This document shows, one piece after another, positions 53,100-61,280 of a stretch of DNA of 64,000 nt. The translations under genes and the position numbers were made by a program. The stretch comes from Deltaproteobacteria bacterium. Its GTDB lineage: Bacteria; Myxococcota_A; Polyangia; Nannocystales; Nannocystaceae. The stretch lies in the NCBI GenBank assembly GCA_016709225.1, contig JADJEE010000002.1, forward strand, positions 1,922,001-1,986,000, in the 5' to 3' direction. Under the pieces are notes generated by a model. The model was not told where the DNA came from, did not search any database, and saw only the letters and a program-made list of their open reading frames with translations. How positions within the stretch are numbered: position 1 is the stretch's first letter; the number at the start of each line of letters is the position of its first letter.

Positions 53100-53924
53100 A
53101 TGGGTGACTTCATCACGCGCCTCGGCACCGCGGCGGTGCTCGTGCCGCTGCTGCTGCTGGCGATCCTCCTCGATCCGACGCCGTACTCGGTGCTCGCGAT
53201 CGCGACCATCGTCGGCATCCTGGGCTTCGACGAGTACGTGCGCATGGCGCTGCCCGTCACGCCCGATGCGCCGGCGTGGCCGCTGCGTGTGACCGCAGCG
53301 GCGTGCACCGTGGCGGTGGTCGGCGCGCCGACCCTGACCGGTGGCACCGCGGTGTTCGCCCCCGCGATGGCGTTCTCGGCCATCGCGCTGTCGATCGCCG
53401 TGCTCGCGCGCAAGCAGGCGCTCGAGCAGGCCGGCCGCCACCTCGCGATCATGCTCTCGGGGCTGGTCTACGTGCCGATGCTCATCGCCCACCTGCCGCT
53501 GCTGAAGCAGGGCGGCAAGCCGCACTGGCTGGTGGTCGCGCTGTGCACGGCCTTCTTCGCCGACACCGTGGCGTACTTGTTCGGGCGCGCCTGGGGCCGA
53601 CACAAGCTCTACCCCGAGGTCAGCCCCAAGAAGACCTGGGAAGGCGCGCTGGGTGGCGTGCTCGGCTCGATGCTCGCGACGATCGGCGTGGGCTCGCTGT
53701 GGACGCTGCCGCAGCTGGGCATCGCAGCCGCCGCGGTGCTCGGCGTGATCGCGAGCGTGTGCGGGCAGGCGGGCGATCTCGTCGAGTCGATGGTGAAGCG
53801 CACCTGGGGAGTGAAGGACTCCGGCAACATCCTGCCCGGTCACGGCGGGATGCTCGACCGCATCGACGCGATGCTGTTCGTGTCGCCCGTGGTCTACTAC
53901 TTCGTGACGTGGATGGGCCTGTGA
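53100..53924 (+). CDS. cdsA: Phosphatidate cytidylyltransferase
   Basis: CdsA makes CDP-diacylglycerol from phosphatidate and CTP in the inner membrane. The 274-residue protein has about seven to eight spans. The C-terminal signature SMVKRTWGVKDSGNILPGHGG, then MLDRIDAML, fits the family pattern S-x-x-K-R-x4-K-D...H-G-G-x-x-D-R-x-D in full. It forms the uppS-cdsA envelope lipid pair. The following gene at 53950 converges from the other strand. Confidence 0.96.
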   Translation: MGDFITRLGTAAVLVPLLLLAILLDPTPYSVLAIATIVGILGFDEYVRMALPVTPDAPAWPLRVTAAACTVAVVGAPTLTGGTAVFAPAMAFSAIALSIAVLARKQALEQAGRHLAIMLSGLVYVPMLIAHLPLLKQGGKPHWLVVALCTAFFADTVAYLFGRAWGRHKLYPEVSPKKTWEGALGGVLGSMLATIGVGSLWTLPQLGIAAAAVLGVIASVCGQAGDLVESMVKRTWGVKDSGNILPGHGGMLDRIDAMLFVSPVVYYFVTWMGL

Positions 53925-53949
53925 AGCGGCAGCCGCCCCGCGGCCATCG

Positions 53950-54198
53950 TCAGCCCTCGCGACCCGCGGGCAGCGCCTTCATGTTCCTGCGCTTGGCGTA
54001 GTAGAAGCCGGCCGCCCCGGCACCGCCGAGGATCACCAGTGGCCAGAAGAAGGCGGCGACGACCGCCGTCGCCGCGGCCGAACCCACGCCCGTCAGCGCC
54101 GCCGCGGCCACCGACTGGCCGTTCGAGGCCTTCTTCTTCTTGGCGAATAGATATGTGCCCGCGGCAACGGCACCGCCGACCAAGAACGCGATGACCAT
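53950..54198 (-). CDS. Small two-span membrane protein of unknown function
   Basis: The protein has 82 residues. One span is at about 2-17 (VIAFLVGGAVAAGTYLF), then a KKKK loop, then a longer Ala/Gly-rich hydrophobic stretch (about 29-65), and a basic tail. The ATG at 54198 has a GGAG box with 8-base spacing; the in-frame upstream start adds unrelated residues. I know no family. It converges with cdsA. Confidence 0.65.
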   Translation of the reverse strand: MVIAFLVGGAVAAGTYLFAKKKKASNGQSVAAAALTGVGSAAATAVVAAFFWPLVILGGAGAAGFYYAKRRNMKALPAGREG

Positions 54199-54409
54199 GG
54201 GGTTCTCTCCGGCTCCGAGCGACCAGTATAGGCCAGATTTCATTTCGCGCCCGGTCTCGCTCCGCGCGCGTGCTCGACCCACCCCATCGGCGGGGCGCCA
54301 GCACGAGATTCCCCCGCGATCACGCGGGACGCCGGCGGTGGACGATGGCCACCACCCTCCGCCATACTCGGCGGCCTTGAGCGGGCCCGAACAAGACGAA
54401 CGCGCCGAG

Positions 54410-56107
54410 ATGACGACCAGCGACGACGGCGGTCACGACGACCTCGCCGATGATGATGGTGGCGAGGACGCCGGCGGCGACGAGAGCAGCGGTGGCGAGA
54501 GCGGCGACGGCGTGACCGCCGACGGTGAGCGACCGGCGGGCAAGAAGCGTCGACGTCGACGTCGACGCGGGCGAGGTCGCGGCGGTGAAGCAGCCGATGG
54601 CGCCGCGCCGAGCACCGGCACCAGCGCGGACGCGACTGCGGGCAAGCCCGCGGAGGCCAAGCCCGTGACGGCGCAGGATCCCCGCGGCCCGCGAGCGCAG
54701 GGCGAGCGCGGACCGAAGCCGGCCCACGATCGCGATCGCGGCGGTCGAGCCCATCACGATCGCGGGCCCCGAGCACACCACGATCGCGCTGGGCGTGCGA
54801 GCCAGCCCGCGCGCGAGTCCACGCCGACCGCATCACCGCAACAGGTCGCCGCCTTCGCGCAGGTCGCCGCGGGTCTCTTCAGTCACCTCGACGATCGCGA
54901 GGTGCCGTGTCGCCTCGATGGGTGCGGACGCACCTGGACGTGGACCGCCGCCGAACAGATCCAGGCCTTTGGTCAGCCACCGCCGCGGCGGTTGTGCCCC
55001 GAGCACCACGCGGCGTTCGAATCGGTCGCCGACACCGAGGTGCGCTGCAGCAACCCCGGCTGCGAGCGCACCTGGACGTGGACGAAGGCGGCCCAGCTCG
55101 CGGTGCTGCAGCGCGGTGGCACGCTCGAGCCGCCGACCCGCACGTGCGACGAGTGTGCCCACACCGATCGCAACCTCGGGGATACCGAGATCGCGTGCCG
55201 GGTCGACGGTTGCCGGCGCACGTGGACGTGGACCCGCGACGCCCAGCTGAAGCACCGCGCGTGGCTGCGACACACCGCCGCCGAGGCCCCCGAGCCACCG
55301 CCCGCGGGTGATCGCCGCGGTCGTCGTCGTCGTCGGGGCCGCAACAGCGACGGGCCGCCGCCGCGGATGTGCGAGCCGTGCCGACAGCGGCAGGCCAAGC
55401 TGGTGGATCGGGAAGCCCCCTGCAAGGTGCACGGCTGCACCCGCACCGTCACGATCGACCGCGAGTCCCAGCTTCGAGCATGGGCCGCGACCGGCACCAC
55501 GGACATCGATGCCGACGTGCCGATGCCCAAGCGCATGTGTGAGGTCTGCCGCGAGTTTTGCCGGCTTCACACCGACCGCGAGGTCGCATGTGGCCGTCCC
55601 GGCTGCGACCGCACGTGGACGTACAAGACCGGCGCACAGCTGCAGGCCTTCCTCGCGGGTCGCTTCGAGGACCCGCTACGGCTGTGCGCGCAGTGCATCG
55701 CGGGCGGACACGCCCAGGCACCGACGACGATCGAAGGGGCCGAGACGATGCCCTGCGTCGTGCCGCTGTGTGACGGTATCTGGCACTACGTTGTCGGCAT
55801 GTCGATCGCACCGGCGAACGACGGTGACCATCCCGTCGATCGCATGTGTGACCGCTGCAGGGCCGAGCGCGGCGCGGCGCCCCGCCCCACGCCCCGTGTG
55901 TCGTCGAACGACGACGCGCGAACGCTGGAGCCGGACGAGCCCGACGATGCCAGCACGCACGTCGAGCCCAACCCCGCGACCAACCCCGAGACCAGCCCCG
56001 AGACCGGCCCCGAGGACGAACCGGACGAGGGCGATGCGCCCCTCGACGCATCGCCGACCGACGAGGCGCATGCCGACGACGGCGAGGCACTCACACCGTC
56101 GTCGTGA
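54410..56107 (+). CDS. Protein with six tandem zinc-binding (zf-trcl-like) modules and Arg-rich N-terminus
   Basis: The protein has 565 residues. Residues 1-45 are acidic, 45-57 is a basic run (KKRRRRRRRGRGR), and 101-130 is His/Arg/Asp-rich. Six modules then follow, each with CX4C...CX2C ligands and an RTWTWT-like core: Cys167/172 with Cys196/His199; Cys213/218 with 246/249; Cys263/268 with 321/324; Cys338/343 with 377/380; Cys394/399 with 426/429; Cys449/454 with 480/483. Module 3 has an inserted Arg-rich loop (301-311). The C-terminal tail is Glu/Asp/Pro-rich. The module shape resembles the zf-trcl zinc-binding domain, so nucleic-acid binding is inferred. A TTG 11 codons upstream is an alternative start. 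Confidence 0.78.
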   Translation: MTTSDDGGHDDLADDDGGEDAGGDESSGGESGDGVTADGERPAGKKRRRRRRRGRGRGGEAADGAAPSTGTSADATAGKPAEAKPVTAQDPRGPRAQGERGPKPAHDRDRGGRAHHDRGPRAHHDRAGRASQPARESTPTASPQQVAAFAQVAAGLFSHLDDREVPCRLDGCGRTWTWTAAEQIQAFGQPPPRRLCPEHHAAFESVADTEVRCSNPGCERTWTWTKAAQLAVLQRGGTLEPPTRTCDECAHTDRNLGDTEIACRVDGCRRTWTWTRDAQLKHRAWLRHTAAEAPEPPPAGDRRGRRRRRGRNSDGPPPRMCEPCRQRQAKLVDREAPCKVHGCTRTVTIDRESQLRAWAATGTTDIDADVPMPKRMCEVCREFCRLHTDREVACGRPGCDRTWTYKTGAQLQAFLAGRFEDPLRLCAQCIAGGHAQAPTTIEGAETMPCVVPLCDGIWHYVVGMSIAPANDGDHPVDRMCDRCRAERGAAPRPTPRVSSNDDARTLEPDEPDDASTHVEPNPATNPETSPETGPEDEPDEGDAPLDASPTDEAHADDGEALTPSS

Positions 56108-56404
56108 GACCGGATCGACCCTGAGCCGATCGAGCCTGCGCCGATCGAGTGCCGACGCGACGACGCGCGTCGGCAAAAATCTGCTCGGATCTTGACCGCA
56201 CGCCCTTCGAGGTGGGAAGGTTCCACGCGCGCACGTTCTTCCCCGGCTCGAACTCCCGCTCCCGCGACAACCTCCGACGTCGACCACTCCCACGCTCTGG
56301 GCGTGCGCACCAACTTCCCCGAACCCGGTTCGTCCCGCCGCTGACGGCAAACGCCAGCGACAGCGACGAACCGGGTTTGTTCGTTGGTGCGTGGCTCGGG
56401 TAAC
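56108..56404. other. 297-base gap upstream of the FHA-LuxR gene
   Basis: The gap contains an inverted repeat at 56306-56391 (listed separately). The remainder holds no recognisable gene or terminator. AAAAATCTG at 56174 is one of the few AT-rich stretches. Confidence 0.45.
56306..56391. repeat. Bipartite inverted repeat just upstream of the FHA-LuxR gene
   Basis: The left arm CGCACCAAC (56306-56314) and AACCCGGTTCGTC (56322-56334) is mirrored on the right as GACGAACCGGGTT (56365-56377) and GTTGGTGCG (56383-56391). That is 13 plus 9 perfect pairs separated by small non-pairing spacers, around a 30-base loop. Each inner arm also carries a CGAAC...GTTCG dyad. It ends 14 bases before the ATG at 56405, so it is either a large operator or a leader hairpin. 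Confidence 0.7.
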
Positions 56405-57028
56405 ATGCAAGGCAGCATGGCGAAGGCGCCACCCGATACGCGAGTGCGCGAGGTCCGGCCGATTTCGGCGCCGGGCCCCGGCGAGACGCCGTGCCTCGAG
56501 GTCATCGGTGGTCGCAGTTCAGGCCGCGTGTTTGCCCTGAAGACGCCGGTCACCGCGATCGGGCGCGACCCCAGCTCCGATGTGGTGCTCGACGACGACG
56601 GGTTGTCACGCAACCACGCGCGCATCCACATGGGCGACCCGCTGTGGATCGAAGATCTCGCTTCGACCAACGGCACCTACGTCAACGGCACCCGCGTCGG
56701 GCGAGCACGCGTACGCGAGGGCGACCGCTTGCAGTTCGGACCCAACGCACTCCTGCGGCTCAGCTATTGGAGCATCGACGCGCTGCAGCGAGCGCTCGCC
56801 GACGGTGCGAACGCAGGCGCAGAGGCCAGCGCACCGCTGCCGCTCTCGGATCGCGAGCTCGAGATCGCCAGGCTGGTCAGCGAGGGCCTGACCAACGCCG
56901 AGATCGCCACGCGCCTGCAGATCAGCGAGCGCACCGTGACGACCCACGTGGCGAACATCTACCGCCGCTTGGGCGTGCACAGCCGCGCGGCGCTGACGCG
57001 GTTGCTGCTCGAACGACGCGTCCGCTGA
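56405..57028 (+). CDS. FHA domain protein with C-terminal LuxR-type helix-turn-helix
   Basis: The protein has 207 residues. The FHA domain (about 31-118) has the phosphothreonine-reading residues AIGRDPSSDVVL (Gly53-Arg54), Ser68-Arg-Asn-His71 and STNGTYVNG (87-95). A LuxR/GerE-type HTH (about 146-203) follows: LSDRELEIARLVSEGLTNAEI and SERTVTTHVANIYRRLGVHS. This joins phosphopeptide recognition to DNA binding in one chain. ATG 56417 is an alternative start with a better AAGG box. It overlaps the convergent M23 gene by 70 bases. Confidence 0.9.
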   Translation: MQGSMAKAPPDTRVREVRPISAPGPGETPCLEVIGGRSSGRVFALKTPVTAIGRDPSSDVVLDDDGLSRNHARIHMGDPLWIEDLASTNGTYVNGTRVGRARVREGDRLQFGPNALLRLSYWSIDALQRALADGANAGAEASAPLPLSDRELEIARLVSEGLTNAEIATRLQISERTVTTHVANIYRRLGVHSRAALTRLLLERRVR

Positions 57029-58647
57029 CGACGCCGCACGGCGGCGAACACCGCCAGCGCCCACCACGGCGCAGCGCCGGTGCCCTGCGTGCAGCCGCAG
57101 CCACCCGCGTCCTCGCCGTCGGCACCCGGCGGTAGCGCACCATCGTCGCTGCCCGCAGTGCCGCCGCCGCCACCGGTGCCATCCGCCGCACCGCCATCGC
57201 CGGTGCCGTCGCCCGATCCGCCGCCGGTGCCACCGCCACAGGTCTCGCCCACCGGACACTGCGCGTCGTCGATCACGTACAGCGCACCGCTGGCGTCGTC
57301 GACCAGGAACACCTCGTCGCGCACCGGCGTGCCCTCGGGGACGCCGTCGACGCTGGCCTGCGGCCACACCTCGGCGGCACCGACGTCGATGCGCCACGCC
57401 TCCCGCGCGGCCGCGCTGGCCAGCGATCGCTTGCGACCAGCGTCGATCAACCACAGCGCTTCGGCCGGATCGTCCTCACCGCGCACGACCAGCGGCGTCT
57501 CGCCGAGCGGCTCGCCCGGTTCGATCGCGTCGACGGTCGCAGCATCGATCACCGCGAGATCCCAGAACGTCGACAGCGCCCACGCGGCCTGCACCTCGGG
57601 GCCTCCGACCAGACGACGCACACCCGCGGGCACTGCCGGAGGCATGCACGAGAACTGTCCCGGACTCGACTCGAGCAGCGGCGACTCGGTGCCCTCGGTG
57701 TCGACCGCGTAGACATAGACCTCGTGGCTGGCGCTGTCGCGTAGGCTTCGCGGGATCTCGATCTCGAAGCCGTGCGCGCACGAGCCCAGCGCATCGCAGA
57801 GATCGTCGCGCTGCAGATCGGCGACCAAGGTGATGCCGGTCGCGGTGGGTTCCTCGGCGGGACCACCGAAGTACGCGCGGATCTCGACCGGTGCATCCGG
57901 GGTGTCCGGGTCCTGCGCCCAGCCCCGGATCGACTCGCAGTCGACCGCGTCGACCGGCCCCGCGGGCGGCTCGTTGCCGAGCCCGGTGAGGTCCTCGTAG
58001 GCCGTCACCAGCGACATGTACGGGCTCACGAACACGAAGCCGACGCCCGCGACATCCTGCTTGATGTTGAAGTGCAGGTGCACCGTCGTGGAGGTGCCGC
58101 CGAACTCGTTGGACACCAGGCCGATGACGTCGCCCTGCGCGAGCGACTCACCGCTCGAGACCATGATGTTGCCGCCGTGCAGATAGTCGAAGCGGGTGCC
58201 GTCGGCGGCGGTGACGTAGACCGAGTAGCTGCCGATCGAGGTCACCGTGCCGGCCATCACCGAGACGTACGGATACGTGAGGTTGTCGCAGCTGGCGGGG
58301 CGGATGTCCTGGCCCTGGTGGCCGGTGCCCGACGGGCACAGCGGCATGTCCCAGCTGCGGGTCTCGCAGTAGTTGTCGCGCCAGGGGTACGCGAAGTTGG
58401 CCGCGTCGCACTGCGAACCGCCCGGGCCCTCCGAGCCGCCCACGCCCCACACCTGCGAGTTGGGGTACGACGGCGCGTCCTGGATGGGATAGCGCATGCC
58501 CGGGGCGTAGACCGTCTCGTCCGCGGCGCCTTGGCCGGAGCCGGGCACGAGATCGCCGGCGGGCAAGTAGAACGGCTCCGCCTGCGCGCCCGCGGGCGCG
58601 AGTACGACGAGCAGCGGCAACGACCACGCGAGGTGACGGCGGATCAT
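56959..58647 (-). CDS. Secreted M23 peptidase-like protein with MYXO-CTERM tail
   Basis: The protein has 562 residues. After a signal peptide, an M23/LytM domain is visible: HQGQD (His110, Asp114), YLHGG (His157) and HLHF (His190, His192), the zinc and catalytic residues. A jelly-roll-like and Cys-containing region follows to about 360, then further sequence. The end has a Gly-rich linker, GCGCTQG, a hydrophobic stretch (APWWALAVFAA) and RRRQRTRR, a typical MYXO-CTERM sorting signal; about 18 residues more follow. The gene overlaps FHA-LuxR by 70 bases at its 3' end. Confidence 0.83.
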   Translation of the reverse strand: MIRRHLAWSLPLLVVLAPAGAQAEPFYLPAGDLVPGSGQGAADETVYAPGMRYPIQDAPSYPNSQVWGVGGSEGPGGSQCDAANFAYPWRDNYCETRSWDMPLCPSGTGHQGQDIRPASCDNLTYPYVSVMAGTVTSIGSYSVYVTAADGTRFDYLHGGNIMVSSGESLAQGDVIGLVSNEFGGTSTTVHLHFNIKQDVAGVGFVFVSPYMSLVTAYEDLTGLGNEPPAGPVDAVDCESIRGWAQDPDTPDAPVEIRAYFGGPAEEPTATGITLVADLQRDDLCDALGSCAHGFEIEIPRSLRDSASHEVYVYAVDTEGTESPLLESSPGQFSCMPPAVPAGVRRLVGGPEVQAAWALSTFWDLAVIDAATVDAIEPGEPLGETPLVVRGEDDPAEALWLIDAGRKRSLASAAAREAWRIDVGAAEVWPQASVDGVPEGTPVRDEVFLVDDASGALYVIDDAQCPVGETCGGGTGGGSGDGTGDGGAADGTGGGGGTAGSDDGALPPGADGEDAGGCGCTQGTGAAPWWALAVFAAVRRRQRTRRSSSNRVSAARLCTPKRR

Positions 58648-59291
58648 CGCGCACCTCCACGACCACCGACATAGACCAGCGACTCGAGCCGCGTCATGAA
58701 GGCCCGTTCGTCGTCGCACCACGTCACCGCTCGGCGATCACACTCGATCTCGAAGGAGTACGCGACGCCGTGCTCGATCCACGACGCCGACCAGATCTCT
58801 TCGTTGCGGGTCACGAAGCCCGCACCGTCGCGCATCGGATGGGTCGGCTCGAAGGTCCGCACGTGGGGATGCACGCGGGCCTCGCCACTGCCATGGGTGT
58901 GCAGCAGGTAGCCGTCGCCGTGGACCGTCAGCGCGTACCAGCTGGGGCCGCTGGTGAGCACCGCGCGAGCGCCGGCCTCGGGCGGTGCGAGCACGGGGAT
59001 CGGTGCGTCGTCGATGCGCGCCTGCAGACCGGCGTCGTAGCGCGCGCGGGCGACGTGGTCGATGCGCTCCGCGGCCGGCCACGCGATCACGCGGGCCGCC
59101 CTCTCGCCACCGAGCACGCGTCCACGCTGCGGCTTGTTGCCGGTTGTCGCCGCCGGAATCTCTGCGCTGCGCTCGAGTGCGAGTGCACCGCCGCGCTCGC
59201 CCCCGGGCTCGACGCTCGAGCACCCGCACAGACCGATGAACCAAGCCGTGCAGCCCCAGCCGAGGGCGCGCGCGCGTACGTGGACAGCCAT
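58644..59291 (-). CDS. Lipoprotein of unknown function
   Basis: The protein has 215 residues, with a signal peptide ending at Cys24 (LCGC). I recognise no enzyme motif. WYALTVHGDGYLLHTHGSG and EIWSASWIEHGVAYSFEIECD suggest a beta-rich domain. Its stop shares an ATGA with the M23 gene start, so the two are translationally coupled and may work together at the surface. Confidence 0.72.
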   Translation of the reverse strand: MAVHVRARALGWGCTAWFIGLCGCSSVEPGGERGGALALERSAEIPAATTGNKPQRGRVLGGERAARVIAWPAAERIDHVARARYDAGLQARIDDAPIPVLAPPEAGARAVLTSGPSWYALTVHGDGYLLHTHGSGEARVHPHVRTFEPTHPMRDGAGFVTRNEEIWSASWIEHGVAYSFEIECDRRAVTWCDDERAFMTRLESLVYVGGRGGAR

Positions 59292-59449
59292 GATTGGAGG
59301 TTAGCGAATCCGGTGCAGGGTGACGCGGTCTGGTGGCGCAGACGCCACCCGATCTCCGCCCGCGCCTACGCACCGCTGCGTAGTCCGACGCGTCGGGGCA
59401 CGTCGCGGACGTAGTCGCCGGCGGAGTTTCGTGGGTACCATGATTCGCT

Positions 59450-60187
59450 GTGACCGCTCGCCGTCTCGTGACGCTCGCTATCGCCCTGGTCGCCTGCGGA
59501 CCCGCGGCCGACGGCAAGACCACCCAGGCCTGGAACCCGGACACCACCGGCAGCTCCGACGGCGGTGACAGCGAGGACGCAGGCGAAGTCGCGACGATGG
59601 GCGGTGCGTCCTCGCAGAGCAGCACGACCGCGGGCAGCTGCGATCTCGAGTGCGAGACCCCACCGTCGGATTGCCAGCTCGCGCCGGGCACCTGCGAGGG
59701 CGACGCGTGCACGTATCCCTTCGCGATCGCCGGCACGCCGTGCCTCACCGACTGCGCCAGCGGCGGGCACTGCGACGCGACCGGCACGTGCATCTGCGGC
59801 GCCGACAGCTGCGCGCAGACCTGCCTGCCGGGGCCGAACATGGACGCCGCCTGCGACGACAGCGGCACCTGCGTGCGCACGTGCCAAGCCCCCTACGACG
59901 ACTGCGATGGCGATCCGAGCAACGGCTGCGAGGTCCCCGTGGGCGTGCCGCACGTGTGCGATCTGAACGGCATCAATCCGGACGGCGGCTGCTGGACCGC
60001 CTACTGCGGCGCCGGCCAGGGCGACGGCGTGTTCGACTTCGGCACCTACCACTGCGTCGACTGCTCGACGTGTGGCACCACCGACGGTGGCCAGTGCCAT
60101 TGGTGCAACCACGACACCGGCAACTGGTTCCCCGCCGAGGCCTGCGAGTGTGGTTCGTACCTCGACGCGGTGTGCGGGCCGTCGTAG
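59450..60187 (+). CDS. Cysteine-rich lipoprotein with MopE-like disulfide repeats
   Basis: The protein has 245 residues with GTG start and lipid Cys16 (LVAC). A Thr/Ser/Gly/Asp linker is followed by about 24 cysteines in short repeats (CDLECETPPSDCQ, CASGGHCDATGTCICG, DDCDGDPSNGCEVPVG), the last matching the D-C-D/N-G-D-P-x-x-G-C-E repeat common in myxobacterial surface proteins. No enzyme motif is visible; an adhesive or structural role is inferred. Confidence 0.75.
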   Translation: MTARRLVTLAIALVACGPAADGKTTQAWNPDTTGSSDGGDSEDAGEVATMGGASSQSSTTAGSCDLECETPPSDCQLAPGTCEGDACTYPFAIAGTPCLTDCASGGHCDATGTCICGADSCAQTCLPGPNMDAACDDSGTCVRTCQAPYDDCDGDPSNGCEVPVGVPHVCDLNGINPDGGCWTAYCGAGQGDGVFDFGTYHCVDCSTCGTTDGGQCHWCNHDTGNWFPAEACECGSYLDAVCGPS

Positions 60188-60251
60188 CAGGGTGCGGAAG
60201 TACGCGAAGCGTTCTTCTGGACAGCCTGCTACGTGACCGTGCCCGCGCCCA

Positions 60252-61190
60252 TCAGCCCTTCTCGAACGCCGCCTCGGCGATCATCGTGTTCTCCAGCGAG
60301 TTCTGCCCGAAGGTGAAGCTCGTGTTGCGCGTGAACTTGTAGCTCACCGGCAGCCCGGTCCCGAGGTCGAACAGCATGCTGCCCTCGGTCGTACTCTCGA
60401 CCGCGATCATGTTGCCCTGCATCTCGGTCGCGCCGCTGCTCTCGACCTCGACCTGCAGCTCGGCGATGCGCTGGCCACCGGACTCGTCGATCTTCACGAG
60501 CGTGAACTTGCTCTCGATGTCGGTCGGCAGCATCACACCGGAGTCACCGAGCTGGGTCTCCTCTTCGCGCTCGACCGTGATCGGCTTGCCCACCGCGAGC
60601 GACTCCTTGGGGAGATCGGGCAGCGAGACCATCGCGTCGGTCATCGCCAGCAGCTGCAGTGCGCCGCCGTTGCTGGGCTCCTTGCCCTCGCCGGCACCAC
60701 CCTCCTTGGCCAGCGCCTTGAAGCGCTCGCGCCGTGCGGCGGTCTCCTGCAACGCGTCGGTGCCCTTCTCGTCGACGGTGCCGAGCACGTCGACGATGAA
60801 CGCGCCGCGACCCTCGGCGAGCAACATGCTCTTGGCGTCGCCCGACGCGTCCTTGTAGAGGCCCTCCACGTCGAGCTTGCCGATGTCGGCGAAGCTCCAC
60901 GAGACCTTCAGCTTGTCGCCGTTGGGGACCACGTCGAGCAACGCGGAGTACTCGATCGCCGCCTGACCGAACTTGCCGCCACCGCTGGTGTTGAGATCGA
61001 TCTTGCCCTTCTGCTTGAGCTTGGTCGCGGTCAGGCCGTAGCGCAGCTGCACACCATCACCGGTGGTGGGCGCACCTGCGGCACCGCCGCGCCCACCGGG
61101 GCTGTCGGTGCCCCCCTGCTTGTTGCACGAACTACCAGCGGCTGCGCACGCGAGCGCAGCGACGAGACCGAACCGGACGAGCTTCGACAT
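60252..61190 (-). CDS. Lipoprotein of unknown function
   Basis: The protein has 312 residues with lipid Cys22 (SSC). The mature chain has alternating strands and charged loops, such as LKVSWSFADIGKLDVEGLY and TDIESKFTLVKIDESGGQRIAELQVEVES, with a long helix around 140-170 (ALQETAARRERFKALAKEG). It has some resemblance to the DUF6263-type lipoprotein fold, but I would not name it. It converges with the Cys-rich gene and is divergent from the YkgJ gene. Confidence 0.7.
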   Translation of the reverse strand: MSKLVRFGLVAALACAAAGSSCNKQGGTDSPGGRGGAAGAPTTGDGVQLRYGLTATKLKQKGKIDLNTSGGGKFGQAAIEYSALLDVVPNGDKLKVSWSFADIGKLDVEGLYKDASGDAKSMLLAEGRGAFIVDVLGTVDEKGTDALQETAARRERFKALAKEGGAGEGKEPSNGGALQLLAMTDAMVSLPDLPKESLAVGKPITVEREEETQLGDSGVMLPTDIESKFTLVKIDESGGQRIAELQVEVESSGATEMQGNMIAVESTTEGSMLFDLGTGLPVSYKFTRNTSFTFGQNSLENTMIAEAAFEKG

Positions 61191-61280
61191 GGCCCGCGTA
61201 CGCTACCAAAACCCCGCGCCACCGCGGCCACCGGAGGGACCATGGCCGACCGGCCCCGCCCGTGGTAATCCCCGTCGCCC

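Noticed and set aside
51408..53843. Minus-strand open frame of 811 codons over uppS-cdsA
   Set aside because: Only the last 141 codons (YbjN-like) are coding; the rest is antisense to two certain genes.
56320..56383. CGAAC...GTTCG dyads resembling Gram-positive-type LexA boxes
   Set aside because: The spacers are 3 and 7 bases, not the 4 bases needed, and the adjacent gene is not an SOS gene.
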